A stretch of DNA of 64,000 bases from an uncultured Clostridium sp. (GCF_947039605.1 NZ_CAMQZG010000008.1:1-64000); one strand, 5' to 3'. Positions 7,370 through 16,283 are shown, counted from the first letter of the stretch. Program-made: numbers and translations. The notes: generated from the sequence alone by a model not told the origin.

Positions 7370-8656
7370 TTAAGCTACTGTTTCATTATTAGCTTTTTCT
7401 AAATCTAACTCTGTTTTTGTTGCTATACCAACGAATGGTAAGTATATTAACACTGATACTATGATACAAACTACTGCTACAACTCCACCCATGATTGAGT
7501 TAGTTGAAAGTATAGCTCCAAGAATTGGAGGTGTTGTCCATGATGCTAATATTGTTACCGGAGGTACTATTCCTACTAAAGTTGCTACATAAGCGATTAA
7601 GCCTGAAGCAAGAGGTGCTAACATAAATGGTATAAAGTATATTGGGTTAAGCACAAGTGGCATACCAAATATAACAGGCTCATTGATATTGAATAATCCT
7701 GGTGCTGTACCAAGTTTTGCAATCATCATTTGAGTTTTACTCTTTCTTCCACCAATATATATAGCTACTATTAAAGCGATTGTAGTTCCTGAACCACCCA
7801 TATTTACAAATGAATCAAGGAATTGGCTATTTATAATATGCTCTGGTACTCCACCTACTTGAGCTGCTGCCATATTTGCTTCTGTAAGTGGTAATAATAC
7901 TGCACTTATGATTGGAGCTAATATGTTTGAACCATGTAATCCAAAGAACCATAATAATTGTTGAACTATGATTAATATTACAAGACCCCAAACACTACCT
8001 ACCATATTCTGAAGTGGTGATTGTATTATTGTAAATAAAGCTTCGTGGATATTTGATATCCCTGCGTATGCGAATAAATATTTAACCAATGCTACGATTG
8101 ATATAACAATAATTGTTGGTATTAATGCTGCGAATGATTTTGCTACTGCTGGAGGAACCCCTTCTGGCATCTTAACGATTAATTTTGGGTTTCCTGCAAG
8201 TTTAACAAAAATTTCTGTACCTACTAATGCTACTATAATTGCTACGAATAATCCTGATCCACCAAGGAATGTTGCTGGAATACTTCCATCTGCATTCGGT
8301 GTAAATAATAACATATTACATCCAAGTGATAGCATAGCTGCTGCTAAACCATCTTTGCCATAACCTTTTGCAAGGTGATAAGCTATTGTACATGCTGCAA
8401 GCACTGACATTATAGCAAGTGAACCTGCATATATTCCGCCACCAAAATCTTTCCAGTTAGCTGGGAATATTGTATTCATCATGTTTTGGTACCATTCAAA
8501 CCCTATATTATTTAATAAAGTTGCAAATGCACCTGCCATGATAAGTGGACTGATTGTAACGAAACCATCTCTAATTGCCACTAAGTGTCTTTGTGAACCC
8601 ACCTTAGCCGCATACGGCACAAAGTATCTGTCCATGAAATCAAAAAACTTTTTCAT
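7370..8656 (-). CDS. PTS sugar permease IIC, cellobiose/lichenan type, second copy
   Basis: A 428-residue IIC of the lactose/cellobiose PTS family, with the same landmarks as the first copy: YAAKVGSQRHLVAIRDGF near the start, GVPPAVAKSF, FGLHGSNILAPI and NINEPVIFGMP. The start is placed at the ATG at 8656 because AAGGGGGA precedes it; the frame stays open 12 codons further upstream without a binding site. It follows the 6-phospho-beta-glucosidase gene by about 100 bases with no promoter motif between, so both should be transcribed from the sigma-54 promoter at 10160. Two IICs with one IIA/IIB pair suggest two related substrates. Confidence 0.9.
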   Translation of the reverse strand: MKKFFDFMDRYFVPYAAKVGSQRHLVAIRDGFVTISPLIMAGAFATLLNNIGFEWYQNMMNTIFPANWKDFGGGIYAGSLAIMSVLAACTIAYHLAKGYGKDGLAAAMLSLGCNMLLFTPNADGSIPATFLGGSGLFVAIIVALVGTEIFVKLAGNPKLIVKMPEGVPPAVAKSFAALIPTIIVISIVALVKYLFAYAGISNIHEALFTIIQSPLQNMVGSVWGLVILIIVQQLLWFFGLHGSNILAPIISAVLLPLTEANMAAAQVGGVPEHIINSQFLDSFVNMGGSGTTIALIVAIYIGGRKSKTQMMIAKLGTAPGLFNINEPVIFGMPLVLNPIYFIPFMLAPLASGLIAYVATLVGIVPPVTILASWTTPPILGAILSTNSIMGGVVAVVCIIVSVLIYLPFVGIATKTELDLEKANNETVA

Positions 8657-8757
8657 CTGTATTTCCCCCTTGTTTGTTATTCTTAAAGTCATTTCTTTCT
8701 TCTACATGTATTTTAATTTTACTCGTACTCTAATTTAAATTTGTAACGTAACTTGTC

Positions 8758-10095
8758 TTATTTTTTCTCAAAGTATTCTTTAAACTGTGGTAAATATTCT
8801 TTGTGAGCTTCTAATAACTCTTCTACTAAAGTTTTAGCAAGAGAATCTGATGCTACAAGAGGATTTATTGTAAGTGCTAGCACTGCTTTTTCAATATTTC
8901 CTTCAACAGCTGCTTCTACTACTAATCTTTCAAAAGTCTTAATTTCTTGAATTAACCCTTTTGAAGCAAGTGGTAACTCACCTATTTTAAGTGGCTTTGG
9001 ACCATCCTTTGTGATTACACATGAAACTTCTACTACAGACTCTGGGTCTATATCTGATATTGAATCACCATTTCTAAAATCTACTGGTTGAATATCTTGT
9101 GTATCATTATATATTGATGTTATAAGTCTACAAGCAGCATCACTATAATAAGCTCCGCCTCTTTTTTCAAGTTGTGTAGGTTTATCTTTTAAATCTGGAT
9201 TCTTATAAAGGTCAAATAACTCTCCCTCTACACTTTTAACAACCTCAGCTCTTGTTTGCCCCTTAGCAAACTCTTTAAGCTCTTCTTGCAACATTTTTTC
9301 TCTTTGGTAATAGTATTTATGATATGGACAAGGCATCATTCCAAGTCCTCTTATAAATTCTGGATTCCATGAGAAATCTGATATATTTCTAACTATTTGA
9401 CCAATCTCACCATTTGCTAATGCTTCAATTAAATCATTAGTTCTATCAACTCCATTAACTTCTACCTTAGTTCCAAATACCATATGATTTAAACCTGCAA
9501 AAGTCATATTTAAATCTTCATGTTTAACATTTAAAACTCCTGCTGCTGCTTTTTCCATTCCTATTGGAACATTACATAATCCAATATATTTTCCATTTTG
9601 TCTTGCACCATATCTATTAAGTGCCTCTGTAACCATCCCTGCTGGGTTAGTAAAGTTTATAAGCCAAGCATTAGGACAAAGCTCTGCAATATCTTTTTCT
9701 ATTTCAAGAATAACTGGAATTGTTCTGAATGCCTTAAACATTCCACCTGCTCCGTTAGTTTCTTGTCCTATAACTCCATGGCTTAAAGGAATTCTTTCAT
9801 CCTTTACTCTTGCATCTAAAAGACCTACTCTCATTTGCGTTGTAACAAAATCTGCACCTTTTAATGCTTCTCTTCTATCATAAGTAATATGAATTTCCAT
9901 AGGAACTCCTGCTTTTTCTACCATTCTCTTTGCAAGGTTTCCTACAATTTCTAATTTTTCTCTTCCTGCCTCTATATCAACCAGCCATAATTCTGAAACT
10001 GGTAATCTGTCATATCTTTTTATAAATCCTTCTACAAGTTCTGGTGTGTAACTTGATCCCCCACCAATTGTAACTATCTTTAACTTCTTTATCAT
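8758..10095 (-). CDS. GH4 family 6-phospho-beta-glucosidase
   Basis: A 445-residue NAD- and Mn-dependent glycosidase of family GH4. The dinucleotide loop IGGGSSYTPEL is at 10-20, the substrate region INFTNPAG at about 146-153, and the metal ligands are Cys174 (GLCNVPIG) and His204 (LNHMVFG). It hydrolyses the phosphorylated disaccharide delivered by the PTS in the cytoplasm. The start is the ATG at 10095, preceded by a GGTGGGAG site. A longer open frame reaches 10176, but that would put the start upstream of the sigma-54 promoter at 10160-10177, which rules it out. The second IIC gene follows in the same operon. Confidence 0.9.
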   Translation of the reverse strand: MIKKLKIVTIGGGSSYTPELVEGFIKRYDRLPVSELWLVDIEAGREKLEIVGNLAKRMVEKAGVPMEIHITYDRREALKGADFVTTQMRVGLLDARVKDERIPLSHGVIGQETNGAGGMFKAFRTIPVILEIEKDIAELCPNAWLINFTNPAGMVTEALNRYGARQNGKYIGLCNVPIGMEKAAAGVLNVKHEDLNMTFAGLNHMVFGTKVEVNGVDRTNDLIEALANGEIGQIVRNISDFSWNPEFIRGLGMMPCPYHKYYYQREKMLQEELKEFAKGQTRAEVVKSVEGELFDLYKNPDLKDKPTQLEKRGGAYYSDAACRLITSIYNDTQDIQPVDFRNGDSISDIDPESVVEVSCVITKDGPKPLKIGELPLASKGLIQEIKTFERLVVEAAVEGNIEKAVLALTINPLVASDSLAKTLVEELLEAHKEYLPQFKEYFEKK

Positions 10096-10159
10096 TTTAC
10101 TCCCACCTTCTTTTCTCTTATAACGTACTCTCTCTTTTGTTCTTACACTTATATATAGT

Positions 10160-10177
10160 AGCAATAACTGTGCCAAC
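10160..10177 (-). promoter_or_regulatory. Sigma-54 promoter of the glucosidase-IIC operon
   Basis: The minus strand reads TTGGCACAGTTATTGCTA with correct GG/GC spacing. Transcription would begin near 10150, leaving a leader of about 55 bases before the ATG at 10095. Confidence 0.9.
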
Positions 10178-10227
10178 TTTAAGTTCTACTTATTTGTATA
10201 GACCAATGTTCTTTAAACCCTTTATTT

Positions 10228-10304
10228 AAGCCATTTTTGAATTCGACAAATTCTTACACACTTGCAATGTAAAATACTTCTATTTTTACACTCTGTTAGT
10301 GTAA
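10228..10304 (-). promoter_or_regulatory. Probable upstream activator sites, glucosidase promoter
   Basis: AAGCCATTT is at 10228-10236, 51 bp from the promoter. TTACA-N9-TGTAA lies at 10254-10272, and TTACACT-N5-AGTGTAA (perfect) at 10286-10304. The first motif and its flank closely resemble 13411-13432. Together with the promoter and the terminator at 10405 these account for the 375-base gap (10096-10470). Confidence 0.55.
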
Positions 10305-10404
10305 TGCCACTTTAAATTACATTCTGTTAACTAACTTAATCATTTAGTTAACTTTTATCAATAATATTCATATTTTATTAACTTTATAATTCTTTATAAC
10401 TTCA

Positions 10405-10442
10405 AAAAAGCCCATACAAGTTCAAAACTCGTACGGGCTTTT
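10405..10442 (-). terminator. Terminator after the MupG-family gene
   Basis: AAAAGCCCATAC and GTACGGGCTTTT form a stem with one mismatch. On the minus strand it lies about 30 bases past the stop at 10471 and separates that operon from the next sigma-54 promoter. Confidence 0.75.
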
Positions 10443-10470
10443 ATATCTGATTAAAATTTATGGTGTAAAT

Positions 10471-11562
10471 CTATTTTTTCTTTGAAAAACCAAAACTCAT
10501 CCAAGGTGTAATATAGTCTAATAAGAATATCTCATCTTCTGCTATTCTTCCAACTACACTTGTTTTACCTGAATTTTTCATATCTTTTAAAGCAACTTGA
10601 AGTTCCCCTGCATATCTAGCATATAAATCTGAGTCGATTAATATATCTCCTCTTTTTATCTCTCTAGTATTTTTAGGTGGGAATTTTTCACCTTTGTACT
10701 TAACTCTACTTTGAGTACTTCTTATCATATACTCTGAAACATCCCCTCTATTAAAGTGGTGCTCTTCAAATATAATTTTTTCTTCAAGCTCTGATGTTTC
10801 TTCAAAAACTTCAGCTGTTAAAGTAATCATTGATTTATTAAGCTTACTTAAAGCTTTTAATTCAGTTTCTGATGCAAAAGCATTAGCTATTATAACATCA
10901 TCAATTAAACCTGTTGCAAATAAATGCTTAGTCTGAACAGTTATTGGCATAGTTCTGTGCTCTTCAAGAGTACAAAGCCCTTCTGATACAGGCCATGGTC
11001 CATGAGTTGCATCTTTTGAATCTACAAAAGCAGCTGTTTTAATTCCTAAATCTTTATATTGCTTACTTGTTTTTATGAAATGCTCATAAGATAATCCTGT
11101 GTAAACATGAGGATAGAAGTTATGACATCCATATATATTTTCTTTATTTGCTGCATATGAAAGAATATTCTCTACATATTTGTTTCCGTTACTTACATTA
11201 AGCTCTATTTTTAATCCATACTTATTGTATGACATTATTGATTCTTCATGTCCACTAAAACCAGCATCAAGTCTGATACCTGAAAGTCCCATCTCTTTAA
11301 ATGCTTTTAAGTCAGTTATTGAACCACCAAGCATTTTGAAAACAGCAGGATCAAGGTCAGCAATAACTTCCATTTTTTCTTCGTTTGCTGCTTTTAAAAC
11401 TATTTTAAACTCTGCTATTACTTCATCTAAAGGTCTTTCTGTAGCTGATATTAAGCATGTAAAGATTCTTTCAAATCCATACTTTCCCGCTAAATGTACA
11501 TAGTCTACAACCTCTTGAATGTTATCTTTGTTAGGATATACTGATATTCCAAGTCTTCTCAT
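10471..11562 (-). CDS. MupG/DUF871 family phospho-sugar hydrolase
   Basis: A 363-residue protein of the DUF871 family: an N-terminal TIM barrel (about 1-240, with GISVYPNKDN at the start, DLDP near 78-81 and the NFYPH segment) followed by a small cyclophilin-like C-terminal domain (about 250-360). The characterised member is MupG of Staphylococcus aureus, a 6-phospho-N-acetylmuramidase. That assignment is uncertain here. The locus has no murQ and no MurP-type IIC, and it belongs to a cellobiose-type PTS cluster where DUF871 proteins are also found. A hydrolase acting on the 6-phospho-disaccharide made by this PTS is the cautious reading. Confidence 0.75.
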   Translation of the reverse strand: MRRLGISVYPNKDNIQEVVDYVHLAGKYGFERIFTCLISATERPLDEVIAEFKIVLKAANEEKMEVIADLDPAVFKMLGGSITDLKAFKEMGLSGIRLDAGFSGHEESIMSYNKYGLKIELNVSNGNKYVENILSYAANKENIYGCHNFYPHVYTGLSYEHFIKTSKQYKDLGIKTAAFVDSKDATHGPWPVSEGLCTLEEHRTMPITVQTKHLFATGLIDDVIIANAFASETELKALSKLNKSMITLTAEVFEETSELEEKIIFEEHHFNRGDVSEYMIRSTQSRVKYKGEKFPPKNTREIKRGDILIDSDLYARYAGELQVALKDMKNSGKTSVVGRIAEDEIFLLDYITPWMSFGFSKKK

Positions 11563-11610
11563 ATTAAGCCACTCCTACTCTTATTTATTTTTACCTCTTA
11601 AAAGTAATTT

Positions 11611-12501
11611 TTATTTATTTTCTTTTAAGTATATATAATAAGCACCTTTTGCTGCTGAAACTTCTGAATCAACATATGATACTACATTAATATTTTCACC
11701 TAAGTATTTTTCAAAAACTTCTCTTACAATTTTGCTTTTTCTTATAACTCCACCTACAAGACCTATTGAACATTTATCAAATCCAAGTTTCTTGTATGTA
11801 TTCTCAGTAGTTTTAGCAAGTGCTAAACCTTCTGCATTCATTATAGCTATAGAAATTTCATCGCCTGCCTCTGCAAGTATTGAAACTACTGGTGCAAGTT
11901 TTGCAACTTCATCCTTAGTAGCTGAATATACAAATGGAATTACCTCATCTGCGCTACTTATTTTAAGATGTTCCATTGATTTTTCTGTAAGAGCTGATTT
12001 TTCTAAATTATTATCATTTTCAAAAATCATTCTTTTTATTGCTTCAATAGAAATTTTATATGCTGAACCTTCATCACCTAAAAGGTGTCCCCATCCACCA
12101 CATCTGATTCTATTATCGCCTTTTACTCCAAATGATATTGACCCTGTTCCTGCAATAGTTAAAATACCATCTTCACCTTCAAGCATAGCTTTTAGTGCTA
12201 ATTCTCCATCATTCATAACTATAGCTGTATCTAAAAATTTATCTGCCATATCTTTTATAAGTTTTGTATTTTCAGCTGTTTCTGAACCTGCAATCCCAAG
12301 ATATAAACCTTTTAAACTTTCCATTCCATACTCATCTGTAAGATCTTTAATTGAGTCATGTATATTTTTTAAAGCTTCTTCTTTATTATTAAGTAGATTT
12401 GCAAAACCTTTTAAAGATACCTTTAAAACATTTCCTTCTAAGTCATAAGCAACTGCCTCTGTCTTAGTACCTCCACCATCAACACCTATAATATAATTCA
12501 T
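11611..12501 (-). CDS. BadF/BadG/BcrA/BcrD-type sugar kinase (N-acetylglucosamine kinase-like)
   Basis: A 296-residue ASKHA-fold kinase. The N-terminal phosphate loop IIGVDGGGTKTEAVAYD, the second motif GIAGSETA, the ILTIAGTGSI adenosine segment and GGWGHLLGDEGSAY are diagnostic of the family that includes N-acetylglucosamine kinase. It would phosphorylate the free sugar released when the phospho-disaccharide is cleaved. The start is placed at the ATG at 12501 behind AAGGTGGGG; a GTG four codons upstream overlaps that site. It lies between the IIA gene and the MupG-family gene in one operon. Confidence 0.8.
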   Translation of the reverse strand: MNYIIGVDGGGTKTEAVAYDLEGNVLKVSLKGFANLLNNKEEALKNIHDSIKDLTDEYGMESLKGLYLGIAGSETAENTKLIKDMADKFLDTAIVMNDGELALKAMLEGEDGILTIAGTGSISFGVKGDNRIRCGGWGHLLGDEGSAYKISIEAIKRMIFENDNNLEKSALTEKSMEHLKISSADEVIPFVYSATKDEVAKLAPVVSILAEAGDEISIAIMNAEGLALAKTTENTYKKLGFDKCSIGLVGGVIRKSKIVREVFEKYLGENINVVSYVDSEVSAAKGAYYIYLKENK

Positions 12502-12548
12502 TATCTTCCCCACCTTGATCCTTATCTATTGTACTTTATTATATAAAG

Positions 12549-12576
12549 AAAGCCCTAATACTAATATTAGAGCTTT
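12549..12576 (-). terminator. Weak terminator or processing hairpin inside the PTS operon
   Basis: Minus-strand stem AAAGCTCTAAT/ATTAGGGCTTT with a poor T-run follows the IIA gene. It probably sets the ratio of PTS components to downstream enzymes rather than ending the operon, since no promoter precedes the kinase gene. Confidence 0.5.
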
Positions 12577-12588
12577 CATATAAACAAA

Positions 12589-12894
12589 TTACTTGTTATC
12601 TATTTTTTCATGTAAGTCTATTATTTCTGATGCTAAATCTTTTAATGTCATTGATGTCATTAAGTGATCTTGAGCATGTACTAGTAATAATGAAACTTCT
12701 GTTTTATTTCCACCAGCTTCGCCTTGGATTAAAGCAGTTTGTGATTTGTGCGCTTCAGCTAATTGCTCTGATGCTTTAGTTATTAATTCTCTAGCTTCTG
12801 CAATTTTACCTTCTTTAGCTAATCCCATAGCTTCCATTCCGTAACTTCTAGCTTCCCCACTGTGTATGATAAGATTCATGATTATTTCTTCCAT
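12589..12894 (-). CDS. PTS IIA component, lactose/cellobiose family
   Basis: A 101-residue all-helical phosphocarrier. The opening MEEIIMNLIIHSGEARSYGM and the active-site segment LLVHAQDHLMT (phosphorylated His73) are characteristic. The ATG at 12894 is chosen because it sits about 10 bases after GAAGGA and gives the usual family N-terminus; an in-frame GTG lies three codons upstream. It passes phosphate from HPr to the IIB encoded just upstream and presumably serves both IIC permeases in the cluster. Confidence 0.92.
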   Translation of the reverse strand: MEEIIMNLIIHSGEARSYGMEAMGLAKEGKIAEARELITKASEQLAEAHKSQTALIQGEAGGNKTEVSLLLVHAQDHLMTSMTLKDLASEIIDLHEKIDNK

Positions 12895-12962
12895 TAAATT
12901 CACGTCCTTCTTATAAATATAACTTGATATAACTTAAACTAATTTCTAATTTATATTAAATA

Positions 12963-13268
12963 TTAACCGATTAACTCTAAAGCTCTTGTTAATACTTTAT
13001 CACCATTCATTGTTCCGTAAGCGATTGTTTCAATTACTTCTACTGGTACATTTTTACCTTCTGTTAAACCTTGGAATTTCTTTAATAAGAATCTAACTTG
13101 AGGTCCTAATAATAATACGTCGATATTGTCTACTTTGTTTATAGCATCTGCTTCTGCAACTGCTTCTATGTGACAATCTATTCCTCTAGTTTTTGCTGCT
13201 GCTTCCATTTTAGTAACTAATAAGCTTGTTGACATTCCTGCTGAACATACTAATAATATATTTTTCAT
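12963..13268 (-). CDS. PTS IIB component, lactose/cellobiose family
   Basis: A 101-residue protein with the phospho-accepting Cys8 in LLVCSAGMSTSLLV, the defining loop of cellobiose-type IIB. The rest (LLLGPQVRFLL and the C-terminal AYGTMNGDKVL) also fits the family in length and order. It is the first gene of the operon IIB-IIA-kinase-MupG-like, with a good AGGAGG site and the sigma-54 promoter at 13357-13374 about 90 bases upstream. Confidence 0.93.
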   Translation of the reverse strand: MKNILLVCSAGMSTSLLVTKMEAAAKTRGIDCHIEAVAEADAINKVDNIDVLLLGPQVRFLLKKFQGLTEGKNVPVEVIETIAYGTMNGDKVLTRALELIG

Positions 13269-13356
13269 AAGTAAATCCTCCTACGAAGTATTAACTACTT
13301 CTTCCGTTTTTTTATTTTTTGTTTTGTTTATTTCTTTTTAACTATGCTTATATATA

Positions 13357-13374
13357 GAGCAATTTGCGTGCCAA
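13357..13374 (-). promoter_or_regulatory. Sigma-54 promoter of the IIB-IIA operon
   Basis: The minus strand reads TTGGCACGCAAATTGCTC, matching the -24/-12 consensus at every invariant base. Confidence 0.92.
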
Positions 13375-13423
13375 CTTTTATTTTACACAAATAAAAGTTT
13401 TTTATCCCTCAAACCTAGTATTT

Positions 13424-13432
13424 AAGCCATTT
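13424..13432 (-). promoter_or_regulatory. Conserved AAGCCATTT motif, probable activator site
   Basis: This copy lies 50 bp upstream of the promoter at 13357. The flank (AACCTAGTATTTAAGCCATT) closely resembles the same region at 10217-10236. Upstream activator binding is inferred from position and recurrence. Confidence 0.5.
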
Positions 13433-13451
13433 ATTATTTCAGTAAAAATGC

Positions 13452-13489
13452 AAAAAAACAGTGTGCAAATTTTACACACTGTTTTTTTT
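13452..13489 (-). terminator. Terminator of the activator gene, overlapping a TGTG/CACA operator-like repeat
   Basis: CAGTGTG-N9-CACACTG is a perfect inverted repeat at 13459-13481, flanked by A7 and T8. On the minus strand it is a good terminator for the activator gene ending at 13518. The GTGTG/CACAC arms also match the inverted repeats near the other two sigma-54 promoters, so it may double as an activator site for the IIB-IIA promoter 80 bp away. Confidence 0.65.
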
Positions 13490-13517
13490 AAACACACTAT
13501 TAAATTTTAAATATTTT

Positions 13518-16283
13518 TTATTTAAAAATACTATTATTTAGTATCATTTTTACTATAAATGCGATTTCATTTTCCCCAATACTTACTTTATATTCTCTTT
13601 CTACTAACTTCAAACTTTGTTTAACCATTATAAATGCTTTACTATTCTTTGCTCTATACTCATTAAGATTAACAAATAAAGTTTCTTTTCTTCCTTTTTT
13701 AATCTTATCAACAAGGAATCCCATATGCATAAGCATTCCCATTTTTGCATCATCATCAATCACAAGTTCTAAGTTATTCTCCATATCTCCAATAGCCAGC
13801 CTTATATTATGTACTAGCTCATATGAATCTATGTCTTTAATTTGAGTTTTCAACGATTCGGCTATTTGATCATAGTCTATTTCTCTTTTAACCATTTTAT
13901 TAAGCTTTATAAGACCTTCACCTGTAAATATCTCAGCACCTGAAACAAAAGGAATATTCTCTACATCCATATCTACAGTTCCAACTATAGCAAGAACTTT
14001 ATTTTCTGCTCTAACCTCTGAAAGGCTTTCTATGAACTTTTCTCTTTCTAATATATTCATTGGAATAACATTAACTCTCTCTATATTAACAAGCTTTTCT
14101 TCTATAAACTTTTTAAGTCTTGCTGCTGAACCCTCACCAGTAAAGCATGTTGTCACAATACAAAGATTTTTTCTTTGTTCTTTTTCAACTACATATCTAA
14201 GACCAAATTTACTTATATCAGAACATGACTCATATATAGAAGTTAAATCTCTACCATTCAAAGCTTTTCTTCCCGCCTCTATAACTGCAAGTGTACTAAC
14301 CATATCAACAGTTTTTATATTAACCCCTGTTTCTTCTTTTATAATATCCCCAAAGTTAACAAGTGACCCCATATCAGCAAGAATAATTACCCCCCTGCCT
14401 GTATTCATCTCTTTAACTTTATGCTTAACTTTTTCAAACATTATCTCAGCCTTCATATCAAGTGGCATGTCTAAAGCTTGAACATACTCATCACCAATAA
14501 AAGTATTTGCTACTTCTACCATACTTGTAGCTGTTGCTCTTCCATGCATTATAACAAGTACTGCAACTTTCTCTTCATTTTTCTTCTCAAACTTATCAGC
14601 ATCCGTTGCAAGAAACATAGTTATATATCCTATTTCATCAAGAGAAATCGCTATTTCAAATTTATCCTCTATAAGTTTTGCTATTTCCATAGCTACCATA
14701 AACTCTTTTCTGTATTCTTTTCTTACCTTATTAAGTTTTGGGTGATAAATTTCATTTCCATTTATAATTCTCTCAATACTTCCTTGTAAATGAAGTGCTA
14801 ATCCAAAATAAACTTTTTCCCCAAACTCTCTTCCAAGTTCTTTTGCTGCATAACCTAAAGCCTCTTCAACAACATCAACAACTCTCTTATCAACAATCTT
14901 TGAAATCTCATCTTTTCTAAACGTACCTTTTAACTCACTAATATATTTTCTAAAATAACCTTCTATATCAAGGTTTAAAATATCATCAATCTCGTTATTA
15001 GTAAGTCCTTGTTTTTTTAATTTTTTAAGCTTATTTTCTATCGTTAAATAAAAATGCTCAACATGTTCCTCATCATTGTTATGAACAACTAAATCTGTAT
15101 CTAAAAAATTATTCACTTCATTATTAGAGAAACAAACAACATCCCCTATTGTATTAAACATCTTATCTATCTCACTTCTTTTATCCTGAAGCTTCATTAT
15201 TCCTCTTTTTACAGAACTTTGTAAATCAGATTGTTCTACAACTATAATATTCTTCTTTCCACTTTTGTAATTTAAAAATGCCTTAGCACACGAAAGTTGT
15301 ATATCACTCTTTAACTGACCTATATTATTATTACAATCATATAAAACAAATGATGAAAGAGCATTTCTATTGAAATATACAGGCTCTCCAAGTCTTGCTG
15401 ACTCATCTTTAATAAAAGCATCAAGCAAATCATACCTCTCACTTAAACTTCTCTCTCTAAGAGGTGGAAGAATAATTGTCATTGGTATTCTTCTTGTAAA
15501 AGTCTGCAACAGGTATGATTTTGGATCCTCTGTTGTTGCTGCAATTATTTGAAGTTTAACACTTATCTGAGTCTCAGTTTCCCCAAGAGGTCTAAATACT
15601 CCCTTATCTATAAAAGTAAATAACATTTCTTGTCCCTGTGGCGACAATCTATGAATCTCATCAAGGAATAATATTCCCCCATCAGCTTTCTTTAAAAGAC
15701 CATCCTTATCCTTATCAGCTCCTGTAAATGCGCCTCTTTTAACTCCAAATATTTGTGCCATAACAAGCTGTGGATTATCTGCATAATCTGCACAGTTAAA
15801 TCTTATGAATGGTGCTTTATCCTTTAAAACATTTGCATCTTTTGCAAACCCATACATCGCCTCTGCAAACATAGATTTTCCAACACCAGTTTCGCCTAAA
15901 ATAATTGTATGAAGTCCATTTGGCGGATACAAAATAGCTGCCTTTGCTTGTTGGATAGCTACCTGTAACGAACTATTAGCTCCAACTAAAGAATCTAAAC
16001 TATTTTCTTCTTCAACCTCTAATGCCGGTGCAAAAGACTCAACATAATTTTTTTGTCCACTTTGTTCTTCAACCTCATTTAACCTATCACCTAAACTATA
16101 TCTAACAGGTCTACCATCTAACTTTTCTAATTCTTTATCTTTATAAAGCTTATTTAAATATCTACTCACATTTGCTCTATCTAGTTTCATAAATTCACTA
16201 ACTTCATTAGCTGTAACTGCTTGTCTATTTATATTTTCAAGCTCTCTAACAGCATTTAATACATCATCTATCTTTTTTGCCAC
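13518..16283 (-). CDS. LevR-type sigma-54 activator with PRD and PTS-like domains
   Basis: A 921-residue transcription activator. Residues 1-65 form a winged-helix DNA-binding domain. About 100-340 is an AAA+ domain with Walker A GETGVGKS (130-137), the sigma-54 contact loop GAFTGAD (184-190) and Walker B ILFLDE (212-217). PRD domains lie near 455-560 and 815-921, and a mannose-type IIA-like domain with a candidate phospho-His (VIMHGRATATS) near 565-700. It converts PTS phosphorylation state into ATP-driven opening of sigma-54 promoters, three of which lie in this cluster. The start is a GTG behind GGAGGC. No sigma-54 gene is in the window. Confidence 0.93.
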   Translation of the reverse strand: MAKKIDDVLNAVRELENINRQAVTANEVSEFMKLDRANVSRYLNKLYKDKELEKLDGRPVRYSLGDRLNEVEEQSGQKNYVESFAPALEVEEENSLDSLVGANSSLQVAIQQAKAAILYPPNGLHTIILGETGVGKSMFAEAMYGFAKDANVLKDKAPFIRFNCADYADNPQLVMAQIFGVKRGAFTGADKDKDGLLKKADGGILFLDEIHRLSPQGQEMLFTFIDKGVFRPLGETETQISVKLQIIAATTEDPKSYLLQTFTRRIPMTIILPPLRERSLSERYDLLDAFIKDESARLGEPVYFNRNALSSFVLYDCNNNIGQLKSDIQLSCAKAFLNYKSGKKNIIVVEQSDLQSSVKRGIMKLQDKRSEIDKMFNTIGDVVCFSNNEVNNFLDTDLVVHNNDEEHVEHFYLTIENKLKKLKKQGLTNNEIDDILNLDIEGYFRKYISELKGTFRKDEISKIVDKRVVDVVEEALGYAAKELGREFGEKVYFGLALHLQGSIERIINGNEIYHPKLNKVRKEYRKEFMVAMEIAKLIEDKFEIAISLDEIGYITMFLATDADKFEKKNEEKVAVLVIMHGRATATSMVEVANTFIGDEYVQALDMPLDMKAEIMFEKVKHKVKEMNTGRGVIILADMGSLVNFGDIIKEETGVNIKTVDMVSTLAVIEAGRKALNGRDLTSIYESCSDISKFGLRYVVEKEQRKNLCIVTTCFTGEGSAARLKKFIEEKLVNIERVNVIPMNILEREKFIESLSEVRAENKVLAIVGTVDMDVENIPFVSGAEIFTGEGLIKLNKMVKREIDYDQIAESLKTQIKDIDSYELVHNIRLAIGDMENNLELVIDDDAKMGMLMHMGFLVDKIKKGRKETLFVNLNEYRAKNSKAFIMVKQSLKLVEREYKVSIGENEIAFIVKMILNNSIFK

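Noticed and set aside
11732..12448. 238-codon frame on the plus strand
   Set aside because: It lies wholly antisense to the sugar kinase gene, has no ribosome site and encodes a Ser/Ile/Pro-rich sequence typical of a shadow frame.
14032..14789. Plus-strand frames of 149 and 103 codons
   Set aside because: Both are antisense to the LevR-type activator and have the composition of reverse-complement shadows.
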